Below, piece after piece: positions 29,372-39,032 of a stretch of DNA of 64,000 bases. This DNA comes from Amia ocellicauda (Eukaryota > Chordata > Actinopteri > Amiiformes > Amiidae). Under the pieces are notes generated by a model. The model was not told the origin of the DNA, searched no databases, and was given only the letters and a program-made list of their open reading frames with translations. Made by a program: the position numbers and the translations under genes. Where the stretch lies: NCBI RefSeq assembly GCF_036373705.1, contig NW_027102663.1:186001-250000 (forward strand), written 5' to 3'. Positions within the stretch are counted from its first letter, which is position 1; each line of letters starts with the position of its first letter.

Positions 29372-30958
29372 TTAATAATAATCATACATAACGTTTCTCC
29401 TCTGATTCACCTCAATAATGTTGTCAAACACTGCATACACGACCATATTAACAGTGCGTGGTAGAGGCTGCTTGAAACGCATCTCCAAACGCATATTGCC
29501 CGTCTTCATCAGTGAAAAATGTTGTCCACACTCTTCGTCAAGGGTCAGGTTGAAACCGTACAGGGTGTAACCGCTGCAGTATTCCCGGCGATCGATCAGC
29601 AGAGTTTGATCCTTGAGATGGCGACCCGTAGCCAGTACTAGACTGTCATATTCACGAACCGCATTGCCGATTTCAAAGTCAGGTTGAAAAGGTCTGGATG
29701 GAACCTGCACACCATCGACGTACAACGCTATAAATTCCGCGTTAAAATGTTTAAAGTTAAAGGGGTTCTTGTTGTAAACCCCGGTAAATGCATCATTATC
29801 CACGAGACCTATAATAACCTGTTTTGGGAGCTGTCCTAGAAACAGATTTTCCTGGTTCATCACCCGTGTCCCTGCGGGGATACTGTGGACTTTCATATAG
29901 ACTCTTTCAATCGGGTACTTGGCGTTTGCCGTCATTAACGCCTGCGCGTGTCCTAGTTTAACCGCCGGGGAGACGGACACTTTTTTCACAAACAGCGAGG
30001 CCGATAATATGGTCAGTTTATATTTTTCAGTATCAGGGGTCATCAGACAAAAAGCACTTTTACTACGGATCATTTTAATTTTAATGTCTACCCCGTTGAG
30101 CATGAGTTTTTCTTGGAAAAATATGTCTGCATGGATATGCCCCATTAGCTCAAAGGTCCTCCCTTCTGTTGAAGAGGCCGTTCTTTTTTGAAAACCCTTA
30201 TTGAGTCCCTCTGGATCCTTGTCGTCCATAGCTTCCGGGATGTCTTTGAAGAAAAGGCCGGGGCTGAACTGTTTGCTCAGGGTCTCCTCACTATAATTAA
30301 GGATACACTCCATCATGGCTCTATAGGGGTAAGTATTGCTGCTTTGACTAATGAGCCGATCTCCCAGGGTCACATCCACCTGTGAAAACATGGTGGCCAC
30401 CGGGTAATTGATGACCCCAGCGTTGGCCGTCTTCTCGATTGCATCGCCATCCTCATCAGTCACTTTACAGTTCATTAAAATAAATGTGTTATTCAAATCA
30501 ATATAATCCTCGCCATTGCCAGCTATAAAAAACTCCAGAGGGGCCGTGTCTGAAATTTCCACGATATGTTGGAGAATGAGAGATTCTTCGTTTTTTGTTA
30601 GCCACGGATCTTCGTCGCCCCCTGGTGGACACATGCTGTTTCTTCTTTTACCCCCCCTCCTCGCCATTACCATGAGACCCGAACCCTCCTGATGCTCATG
30701 GCTAGCTGCCCGGTTCATAACATTGGTGAACACGTCACTAACAATATTTTTAGCCGCTGATTTCAAGTGGGGTCTGGCTATAGCAAAGCCTCTCTTAAGC
30801 AGGGGTACGGCCATTCTAAAGAGACCACGAAAGAGTCCTCCTAGACCGGCGCCATACATTGTGGGGGCTCCTACAATACCGGGCAAGCCGTTCCCGGCTT
30901 GCATCTTGTAATAATCCACATAGGCGCTAGGATCTACATAACCCCTCGAGGTAGCCAT
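29372..30958 (-). CDS. protein VI-like / major capsid fusion made by deletion (E2)
   Basis: About 214 bases are missing at 30557, joined at a short TT repeat. The loss removes the basic tail of the protein VI-like gene and the first ~37 codons of the capsid gene, and leaves one frame of 528 codons from MATSRG (30958) to the capsid stop. The rest of the double jelly-roll is open. The chimera probably cannot make a normal capsid, since the capsid N-terminus is gone. Confidence 0.75.
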   Translation of the reverse strand: MATSRGYVDPSAYVDYYKMQAGNGLPGIVGAPTMYGAGLGGLFRGLFRMAVPLLKRGFAIARPHLKSAAKNIVSDVFTNVMNRAASHEHQEGSGLMVMARRGGKRRNSMCPPGGDEDPWLTKNEESLILQHIVEISDTAPLEFFIAGNGEDYIDLNNTFILMNCKVTDEDGDAIEKTANAGVINYPVATMFSQVDVTLGDRLISQSSNTYPYRAMMECILNYSEETLSKQFSPGLFFKDIPEAMDDKDPEGLNKGFQKRTASSTEGRTFELMGHIHADIFFQEKLMLNGVDIKIKMIRSKSAFCLMTPDTEKYKLTILSASLFVKKVSVSPAVKLGHAQALMTANAKYPIERVYMKVHSIPAGTRVMNQENLFLGQLPKQVIIGLVDNDAFTGVYNKNPFNFKHFNAEFIALYVDGVQVPSRPFQPDFEIGNAVREYDSLVLATGRHLKDQTLLIDRREYCSGYTLYGFNLTLDEECGQHFSLMKTGNMRLEMRFKQPLPRTVNMVVYAVFDNIIEVNQRRNVMYDYY

Positions 30959-30959
30959 T

Positions 30960-31688
30960 TTAATAATGTACACACTGTTTCAGGGGTCGAAAATGTAGTT
31001 TGACAATAACTTTACCGAAGCGGAAGGGTACGTTGATATTCTGATCCGATTTGACTTCGATCGTGATGTTGTCAAAGTGGGTCTTTGAGACTGGTACGTA
31101 GTGTGGCTTGTCATAAGTAATTGTGACCATGTCATTGCTTTTACCTTTAATAAGTACATTTCTCAAAAGGGGGACATAACTATCCCCGACCCTCTGGTGG
31201 GTTATGATATCCGTATACACATAAAGAGTGTAAAAGCCGCCCCACCACTTCTGAGAACCTGCTCTCTGTGTCAGAATAGAACCCTAATATACGCCCCAGT
31301 TGGCCGCTGGTTTGAATGCTAATACCTGGTTTTGACACCTTGTACACTCTGTTTTTAATAGGGTTGTAATATAGCTTGATGTTGGGGGTGCCTTCTGAGA
31401 ACTGTTTATGCATCTCATCTAATATTTTATCCACATTGTCATAATAACCTCCTTGTATCGTGAATATCCATTGATTTTAACATCATCAAAAATGGCGAAG
31501 GTGGCATCCTTATCTTGTAAAACAGCCCAAGTGTAAGGATACTGTATTTCCGCCAACCCCACTTCCCACGACCCCCTTAGATCTATAGATTTTCCAAATT
31601 GTACCGTGTAACTGGATATTTCATTTTTAGGGTATATATCGAGAGAGGCGTTACTGGGTAGAGTCACGTAGAAGCCTCCTGATTCCAT
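30960..31688 (-). pseudogene. minor capsid (penton) protein, broken (E2)
   Basis: Carries the frame split shared by all copies (first frame ends at 31180) and a second break near 31472, where four bases are missing relative to the other copies. Confidence 0.75.
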
Positions 31689-31734
31689 CTTGAGTACCGA
31701 AAGTAATGCCCCCAACCTACCCACGGGCATGTTG

Positions 31735-32826
31735 TTATAAGGATTGAATATCGCAAACCTGTTGTTCCGGGACCCAACTATTGAACTTTTCAGGCCATCC
31801 AAGCCATTTCACCAACACGTATTTTTTCCGGTTCTGGGTTTTTTCAGCTAATATCTTTTCAACTCTGTATACACTGTCTTTACCCACAATCATTTTTTGT
31901 AACTCGGCTTCGTAAAACGTTCCTTCTATATCCTCCCCGTCATAGTCTTTTAACCGGTACACGGGGGGGTCTCAAGCCAACTGTTCGGTAACTGTAAAAT
32001 ATTCGTCAGAAAATGTTTGTTCATAACCTTTGGCAAAAGTACTCCTTAGCTTTGAAACGCGAACCACATCACCGATGTTGAACTTATAAGTAGTTTTTCC
32101 CTTCTTAATAAATGGTCCGTATAATTCTTTATAGACCTTAAAAGAATTACTTTGATCAACATCTATAGGCTTCATTTTAATACTGGTGTGATACCCTTGG
32201 TTGTAAGCATCGATAAAATCCTGAACTTTATCAAAATACTTGAACGTGTTGACCGCTGTAAAATATCTCCAGATTTTGGTCTTCATGGTGCGGTTAAACC
32301 TCTCCACTACCAATGCCTTAAGCTCATTACCGGTGGTGAAATGATGTATTTTGTGTCTCTTCAGTAGATTCTGAAATTCTCTGTTGAGAAACTCTTTTCC
32401 TTTATCAGTCTGCAGTTTTTTAGGACATCGACCCTGGGACAATATATCCTCAAAGGCCCTTGTCACCGCCCGACCTGTTTTTTTATGTAGAATGCGAGCC
32501 CAGGCATATTTTGATAACACATCGATACACATCAACATCAATTTGTGACCATTGTTATGTTTTGATAAATTTGACATATCGACTAGATCCATTTGCCATT
32601 GTGAATCTATGTCAGTTGCATATACGCGGTTTCTTTTAAAGTTAATCCTGAGAGGTTTATGTAAGGTATAGGCGTCTTGTTCCCGTAACCATTCTGAAAC
32701 AACCACATCATTAACCTTCACTCCGGCCTCAGCGAGTCCTCTTTGAAAACCCTTCTTACCCGCCAAACCCCCAATCTTGGCTGGTTTGTAGTATAGTTCC
32801 TGCATTTGGGGAGCTTGCCGAGTCAT
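31735..32826 (-). pseudogene. INT: DDE/chromodomain integrase with nonsense codon (E2)
   Basis: The DDE core is intact, including VVERFNRT at the catalytic Glu. A TGA at 31972-31974, just after EQLA, cuts off the chromodomain part, which stays open to 31735. Confidence 0.88.
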
Positions 32827-32998
32827 TCTGTCAAATAACCAAACAGACCCACACTATGCGCAAAGTTTTTATACAAGGTTTTTTATTCAACTTCAGGAGA
32901 GCAGATACCCCTTTTTAGACATTTGAGAAAAGTATAACATACACAACAATTTTTTCTACGGTCCAGACAAAAAGAAATCAGATGATTGGTTACTTGAT
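32827..32998 (-). promoter_or_regulatory. integrase promoter and upstream poly(A) site (E2)
   Basis: Same TATAAAAA and reverse AATAAA signals as in E1; no gene seen. Confidence 0.5.
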
Positions 32999-33391
32999 CT
33001 ATATCAACAAATATACCTGTTTCTTTATCTTGTAGGCACACACCTCAGTTACATATGTAAATAAAACAACAATATGACCTATTTTAAAAGTAAACAGAGG
33101 TGTATTAAACATGCTCAGCAAAAGGTCATACAGATGTTGATGATATGGCCTAATATCATTCTTGGCCCCCTTGAGCGCTTCATCCCAGTGTTCGTACCCC
33201 CCGGTCTTTGTTACAGCAGCCATTCACTTTTCCAGGTTTGAAAGTTGATCCTCATCGATGGTTAAATCTGTAGAGAAAAGGCTCGCGTTGGCTACTTTTC
33301 TGTCAAGCACATGGTGTAATAGCGCTCTCAGGTTAGCTACAGAGTGTTGATGACAGAACCAGTTGCAGAAGCAGTCCAGAACATTCCCCAT
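32999..33391 (-). pseudogene. BH1-like small protein with nonsense codon (E2)
   Basis: TGA at 33226-33224 replaces the Leu before MAAVTKTGG. The BH1-like C-terminal part stays open from an internal ATG (33223), 74 codons. E3 has the same stop. Confidence 0.4.
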
Positions 33392-33403
33392 GTTCAAAGT
33401 CCC

Positions 33404-34252
33404 TTAGTTCAGGTCAGAGTCTGAATCAGTGGCGTAGATGTCGAATTCCTCGTCGCTGCCCCCAGCTTTAACTTCTTTACTGAAGAAATAAGCTTTTAGC
33501 TTGCCAGCGGTTTTTCTACTCGGCTCATCCAGGTCATTGACCAGCTGCCCAAGTTTCTCTATTATAAACAGCTCCTTTTTCAGCTCCAGCAAAATCTCAT
33601 CTATGATTTTCTGGACTTGTCCCGCAGTGACATGTATGTGGGAGTAAGACAGCGCCTTGATTAGTGCCGGTTTCAGCCACGGTTTGTTCAGTCTTCTGTA
33701 AAACACGTTGAAATAGAACAGGAAATAGTAACGGTCTGGTTCAAACAAACAACTGTGTCTCAACTGACTGGGGTGATTCACTTCACACCCCCGACAGACT
33801 TCTTTCAGAGCTCGGTCGATGAGAGCACTCAGAATATACACCAGGGTGCTTTTAACCACTCTGCTTACTTGGTCACATACCCCGGGCACAAATCCTGCGT
33901 CTTCATCACGCCCCTGGGACAGTCCGATGCTCATTGGGTCGCCTGGTGGTTTGTGGGGTGTTTCTACATCCATTGGACTGACCCCCTCCTGAGACGCACA
34001 GACGGTAGACAGTTCGGCAAAATCGAGGCCCTCCATGAGCTCCAGAGGCTGGGGATCCCCGAGACTCATTTGGACATCCATCGCACCGCATGTTGTTTCG
34101 TCCTGAGGGACCGGGGTCTGAGGTCTTGGAGGGTAACCGCAGTCAGAGGGTTCCAGAGTGTATACAAAATCTGGGGAATAGAACCAGGGGTGATCCCGGG
34201 TTTGAAGAGGCCTGTAGAGCCTGTCGACGTCCGCAGCTTTCGGGTAAGACAT
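33404..34252 (-). CDS. oncoid-like Cys/His-cluster protein (E2)
   Basis: 282 codons, open, with the Cys/His cluster unchanged. It is closest to the E3 copy, with which it shares several substitutions against E1 (such as VETPHKP for GETPHKP). Confidence 0.6.
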   Translation of the reverse strand: MSYPKAADVDRLYRPLQTRDHPWFYSPDFVYTLEPSDCGYPPRPQTPVPQDETTCGAMDVQMSLGDPQPLELMEGLDFAELSTVCASQEGVSPMDVETPHKPPGDPMSIGLSQGRDEDAGFVPGVCDQVSRVVKSTLVYILSALIDRALKEVCRGCEVNHPSQLRHSCLFEPDRYYFLFYFNVFYRRLNKPWLKPALIKALSYSHIHVTAGQVQKIIDEILLELKKELFIIEKLGQLVNDLDEPSRKTAGKLKAYFFSKEVKAGGSDEEFDIYATDSDSDLN

Positions 34253-34330
34253 TCTCTTTAATTTTAAACCATGAATGAATTGTTGCGCCTTTTATCCTAT
34301 CTCTTCACTACGTCACGACACACCGCCCTC
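34253..34330 (-). promoter_or_regulatory. promoter of the oncoid-like gene (E2)
   Basis: GATAAAAG on the - strand near 34289-34298 and TACGTCA at 34309-34315. Confidence 0.45.
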
Positions 34331-35029
34331 TTAGAAGAGAGTAGCCCCTGAGCCGTCAGACCCCCCTCCAAAACCCCACACGTCGTCGGTTTTATCATCG
34401 TCGTCGTCATTCAAGGGGGATATATAATCCATAATCCAGCATATTCTCCTTCTAACCAAATCCAGTTGCGAACATTTGGTCAAGATGTCAAAACCATCAT
34501 TTATACAGTTTATGACCTCTTTCAAGAACGGCCAGTCCACGGCGTCAAACATAATTTCAGTAACCTGTTTTTCTGGATCCTCCACACCCCCTTCAATAGG
34601 GTTTGTAATCAGGGTACTGCTAAACAAAACCTTACGATCTGTAGTTTGAGATAGACTCTTCACCACTCTACCGTAGTTCTGCAAGCTTTCCCATTCACAC
34701 CTTTCAAAACCCTGAGTCGGAGACTCCATTTCGCATTCTCTTGGACCCTCTTGCAAGCCTTCTAGAGTCTTATCCACAAGCCCCAGATCTCTCCAGGCCA
34801 TCACCTTCAACCAGTCCTCATAAGAGTATTCAATTACCGTCTCAAAAGGTTCCAACGTACCCTCCTTCTCTCTTAAAGCAAAAAGCTCCACTCCAACATA
34901 GCTGGGATCCCTTTTAAAGCGCAGGGCGACCTGCCTTTGAAAGAGTTTCCAAAGTGTCCTGATGTGCCCTTTAGCAATGCCAAACAGGTCTGTGAAAATG
35001 GCATCCTTTCGCGGCACTTCAGACGCCAT
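34331..35029 (-). CDS. chimeric ORF: tRNA spacer fused to gene X (E2)
   Basis: The deletion at 34919/34920 joins gene X (from FKRDPSYVG onward) in frame to spacer sequence. The nearest upstream ATG (35029, MASEVPRKDAIFTD) lies in the tRNA spacer, and the frame is open even through the tRNA gene to 35155. The gene X part, including the acidic tail, is intact. Its normal promoter is gone, so expression is doubtful. Confidence 0.5.
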   Translation of the reverse strand: MASEVPRKDAIFTDLFGIAKGHIRTLWKLFQRQVALRFKRDPSYVGVELFALREKEGTLEPFETVIEYSYEDWLKVMAWRDLGLVDKTLEGLQEGPRECEMESPTQGFERCEWESLQNYGRVVKSLSQTTDRKVLFSSTLITNPIEGGVEDPEKQVTEIMFDAVDWPFLKEVINCINDGFDILTKCSQLDLVRRRICWIMDYISPLNDDDDDKTDDVWGFGGGSDGSGATLF

Positions 35030-35475
35030 CTCACAGTCTAGCCGACCTGAAATGCGTGAGCCCGTTTTACCAGCAGGCTTCAACGGTAACCGTTTGAAGC
35101 AAGACGTGGCGGTGTCAGTTTCCGTAGTGTAGCGGTTATCACGTTCGCCTAACACGCGAAAGGTCCCCGGTTCGAAACCGGGCGGAAACAGCCTACTGTG
35201 CCCTTTTCGTCATGCTTGCCCTCGTGGTTCCCCGGAGGCGGTGGGTGTCTTTTCTTCATTGGAGTGCCCGCAATCGATGCACTCAGAGCGTCCGTCCGTC
35301 GACAGGTTGAAATTGTAAACGCTGGTGTAGCCACTTTTAATTAAAATCTGATGATGATGATGATGATGATGTTGTTGTTGTTGTTGTTCTTGTTGTCATC
35401 GTGGTCGCCGTCATTATTATTGTTAAAGTAAAGCAGTAGTTAGATTTGTTTCTACCGTAAGGTGTAGAAGACAAC
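34920..35475. repeat. tRNA-Val repeat spacer 3 (one truncated monomer)
   Basis: The shortest spacer. It starts inside a monomer (GCAGGGCGACCTGCC) because of the deletion that also removed the right end of E2. It contains one tRNA (35118-35190) and a (GAT)n(GTT)n tract at 35350-35398. No protein gene is confined to it; its 5' part is read by the chimeric ORF. Confidence 0.8.
35118..35190 (+). tRNA. tRNA-Val (AAC)
   Basis: Cloverleaf with anticodon loop CTAACAC, all stems paired and discriminator A. It is the best preserved AAC copy, with A at position 37 as in canonical vertebrate tRNA-Val-AAC. Confidence 0.93.
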
Positions 35476-35481
35476 AGTAGG

Positions 35482-36193
35482 TATGGCGTGTGATATCAAA
35501 ACATTCAGAATACTTTTAACCTATATAATTTATAAGCTTTGTAAAATAAACCCAAATATCTCTTTTGCGGGGATAAACGCTGTTCTGAGTAGTTTGTGAC
35601 TTGTTTAATACCAAACAAAGCATCGCTATAAAAAATAAATAAAAAAATCACTGTAAAAGCGCTAGTTATTTTTGATCTTTATAGTTATTTTCTAGGCTCA
35701 GGTTGTTTTTTAGCGCTTATAAAGGCCTGAAATATTCTTAGTGGTTGTTGACTATAGGTCTTGATGCTTAAAAATGTTTTTTTGAGAGACCAAAAGGTTC
35801 TAATAAAAGTTTAGAGTAGAGAGGAGAGAGATCGTCTCCATCTTGGTTTCTATTTGAAATTTGATGCAGTGTCATTTTATTGGTTGGTTTTGATATGTTA
35901 ATTGGTAACAGGGTGGCACAAAGGCCAGACCAGAACAATGCCTTACAAGCAGATCCGGCATGTGGCCATCAGTATAAGTATGAAGGTCTGGTCTTCAGCT
36001 CGACAGACTCACACTGACCTTTCGATTTAAGACTAAAGATCAACAATGTCAAACAACATCAGCGATTCGATTTAAACGAGTTTTTAGGCAAGTCTTCAGA
36101 TTATTTTCATTGACTCAGAGCGTGTTGTGTGCATGTATTGTAAATAAGGCTATAACATCTGTTTTAAGTTCTGTAAAATTATTTTTCAGCCAG
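35482..36193 (+). promoter_or_regulatory. left-end region (E3)
   Basis: As in E2. A few bases are missing near 36050 (ATGTCAAACAAC, where E1 reads ATGTCCGGAAACAAC), which argues against that ATG being a conserved coding start. No gene is resolved. Confidence 0.4.
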
Positions 36194-38028
36194 TCAACAG
36201 GAGTTCATTCCCAACGCTGAGGAGATCATCTGGAACAACGACGGTAAGATTTTTGTGTTTGCGCTCATGGGTTCTTATGCATGGGTGTGTGTGGTTTTTT
36301 AATTACACAGAAACTATCGAAAGGCCTGTGATTAATGTCTCCGAGGATCGACCAAGAGAAGTGGTTGTCCCTAGACAGGCTGTCTGCCGACCGGGTAAGA
36401 ACTAAACCCCTGTTTGTTTGTATAACGTTTCTGTAAGATGTTTGAGTCCAGTTTTGTTAATTTAAAAAAATTATCCTGTCTAACAGTATTAAGAAACGTG
36501 GTTCGAGACAACGAAAGGCCTTCCACATCGAGGGCTTGTTTCGTTTTACCTTCAAGAACCGTAACCTTTCAAGAATCTGAAAGGCCGTCAGCCCCGGTAT
36601 CTGATAGCTGTGAGTATATATCTGCAGCCTGTAAGAGGTTAAAGCTTTTTATAAAGCGGTGTGGTTAAAGGTTAAACATGTCTCTTACCTTCACAGCGGT
36701 GCAAAAAGCTAAACCAGCCGAAAAACATAAGAAACGATTATTCTGTGGAGGTAAGTAAGATCTTTCAAACTTTAATGTTTTTAAAAGGGCTTTGTTTGCC
36801 CGTTGAGGGCTAATATTTAAGCGATGGGTGACCGTTTCCTGTAGGGCGGGGGGTTCTGGGAAAGATCTTTAGAAGTCCGGACAGGTCTAGGCTTGTTTCT
36901 GGGGAACGTGTTTAGAAATGACCGATTGCCGTACCGTCTGGTTAGGAAGTAAAGCCGTCCGAAAGGGTTTAGTAAGTTGTTTGGCTTATCTCCCGCTATT
37001 ATACTTCTGTTTTAAAGTGGTTGTAGGAAAAGGCTTGAAGGTGTTCATTGTATTTAATATTTAAACAGATCGTGAAAACGTTTGTGAAACAGGAAGTCCC
37101 GGGATCAGGAAGCGTTTACACTTGGAAGGTTCGTTTAAAAATGAAATGTTGTTGTGTGTGTGTGTGTTTTATTAACAATATTACAGTTTTTAAAGAAACA
37201 TTTAAGAAACAGTTTATTTACAGCGGCTTCTCTGTTTTAAATTTATTATCAAGTCCTAATAAATATATTGTCTGTAAATAATAAGGCGTTGTAGTGAATG
37301 TCTAAGGCTATTTTCAAAGGTCTAAAAAAGCTAAAGGTTTTGAATGTCCTGGACATGTTGTTTTAAGTTTGATTTCTGTCGCCGTTTAAAGATGTAAATG
37401 TAATGTATATTTTTATTCTTCCCAAGACTCTTGGGATAGTCATTCTGTGAATGAGCTATTGAGGACAATTACCCCGTCTAAGTGGGATCAAACATCTTTC
37501 CCGGTGAGATCACCGAGAGGATCCCCCACGGTGGTCTTGGAGACCCCCCAACATCTACTCAGGCCACAGCCTTCTGGGGGTAATTCAACACCCCAGATTC
37601 AGCCCGCCGCATTGTCGGGCGGAACAAATACAGGCATCCAACAACCTCAGGGGTCGCCGTCAGTCAGGGCTGACACACCACCCAACGACGGCCTGGTTTC
37701 AACATCGTCCCCCCAGACCCGTTTCTTGGCTACAGAAACGCGGAACAGTACCCCGCGCTTGGCCAGGGTGTCACCGCAAAGGCCTTCTTGGTCTCCGTCC
37801 ATGAGTGTACGCTCGCTCCCTGCCTCCTTCGACCGAGATTTACCGGAGCGACCATCCTTTGAAGCTGAGCCAGGCCACCAGCCCCCGGAGCTACATCCTG
37901 AAGGTCGGCATGAGTTGCTACATACTTTGTTACAAAATCAAAGACATGTGTTAGTGGGGCAAAACCTGGTGATAGAGAGCCAAAACATCCTTATTAATAC
38001 CCTTACTAACGAATTGTACCGTATTTAA
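36194..38028 (+). CDS. multi-exon gene with phase-1 introns (E3)
   Basis: Exons 36194-36243, 36311-36394, 36487-36609, 36697-36750, 37069-37128 and 37427-38028 are open and phase-matched. About 55 bases are lost from the first intron shown (near 36296), but the acceptor (TTTTTTAATTACACAG) is kept, so splicing should survive. Confidence 0.6.
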
Positions 38029-38211
38029 TGTTTTAATAGACACAAAACGCCTTACTATTGTGGGTTGTTGGAAAAATAAAAAATAAATTAAAAAATGTCC
38101 TGACTTGGTAAAAGAACTCACAAACTAAAGGATTATGAACAAGCTAGGGCCCCAAAAAGACCTTCCCGAGAGAACATCCCCGGCCCTGTTGTGAACTCCT
38201 CTGATGTCCCA

Positions 38212-39009
38212 ATGAACCTGGAACTATTACAAATGATAAATTATTTAAATAACCCCCAATTACCACCGATAGAATGTGAATTAACAGACTTACCGGTGAA
38301 CCCCGACCTGTTACAGATGTTCAATGATCTAAATAACCACCTCCCACCGGTAGCGCTTATAGAGGTTCACCCCCTAGTTCACCCCGATTTGTTTGAAATG
38401 GTGGAGGCTTTGGAGGAGCTACCCCGACCAAATTCTGCCCCTATTATAAATGATTTGAGACAATTAGAACACAGGATGGCGGCAGAAGCAGCCATCACTA
38501 TAGAGGAGGGTCTTGACATTAACCGGTTGGATATCTTTGAAGGACTTTTACAGGCTTTAAATGAGCCTCCTCAAAAAGGGGGTTTTGTAGATGTCAGCAG
38601 TGGGGGTGTTCTGAATGTGGAGGGTTCTGAGACTGATAAGGCTGTGGAGGACATGCTCTGTGAGAATGTAGGGGGTGAAGGCTTTGTTCAAAATGATGAT
38701 GTGTCCAAGAGTACCAGTGATCCCGTGATTATAGATAGACCGGCCTATAACAATTTTGAAATGATTCAGCGTTTTAATTTTGCAGAACTTTTAAATTGTG
38801 ACAATTATGCAGAAATATTTGTCAACATACACGAGGCCTTGCAGAAAATGCTTGAACAGGTTGCTGAAAGGGTCAGACCTCGAGATGTTGTACAGTTAGA
38901 ACTCAGAGGGGATGATTTGTTTAGCAACCTATCTGTAATGCTGAGTGAAGATAATTTAGACGTCTGGCTAAAATCGAAGCGATATTGCAAAGTAACGCAG
39001 CCATCATAG
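38212..39009 (+). CDS. probable polymerase N-terminal part (E3)
   Basis: 265 codons from ATG 38212. It carries the same offset to the polymerase frame and a few private substitutions (NYLNN for NDLNN, MFNDLNN for MVNDLNN). Confidence 0.55.
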   Translation: MNLELLQMINYLNNPQLPPIECELTDLPVNPDLLQMFNDLNNHLPPVALIEVHPLVHPDLFEMVEALEELPRPNSAPIINDLRQLEHRMAAEAAITIEEGLDINRLDIFEGLLQALNEPPQKGGFVDVSSGGVLNVEGSETDKAVEDMLCENVGGEGFVQNDDVSKSTSDPVIIDRPAYNNFEMIQRFNFAELLNCDNYAEIFVNIHEALQKMLEQVAERVRPRDVVQLELRGDDLFSNLSVMLSEDNLDVWLKSKRYCKVTQPS

Positions 39010-39032
39010 CTGATGAAAGTCTGTCTCTGGTA

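Larger units (their letters stand above)
19980..34919 (+). mobile_element. E2: Polinton/adintovirus-like element, right end deleted
   Basis: The left end is AGTAGG after the same GAAGACAAC flank as the other copies. The right end is missing: inside gene X the sequence jumps to tRNA spacer at 34919/34920, so the 5' end of gene X and all terminal regulatory DNA are gone. Protease, small basic, 247-aa, spliced and oncoid-like genes are open. Polymerase, integrase, BH1-like and penton genes are broken, and the capsid gene is fused to its upstream neighbour. Confidence 0.85.
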
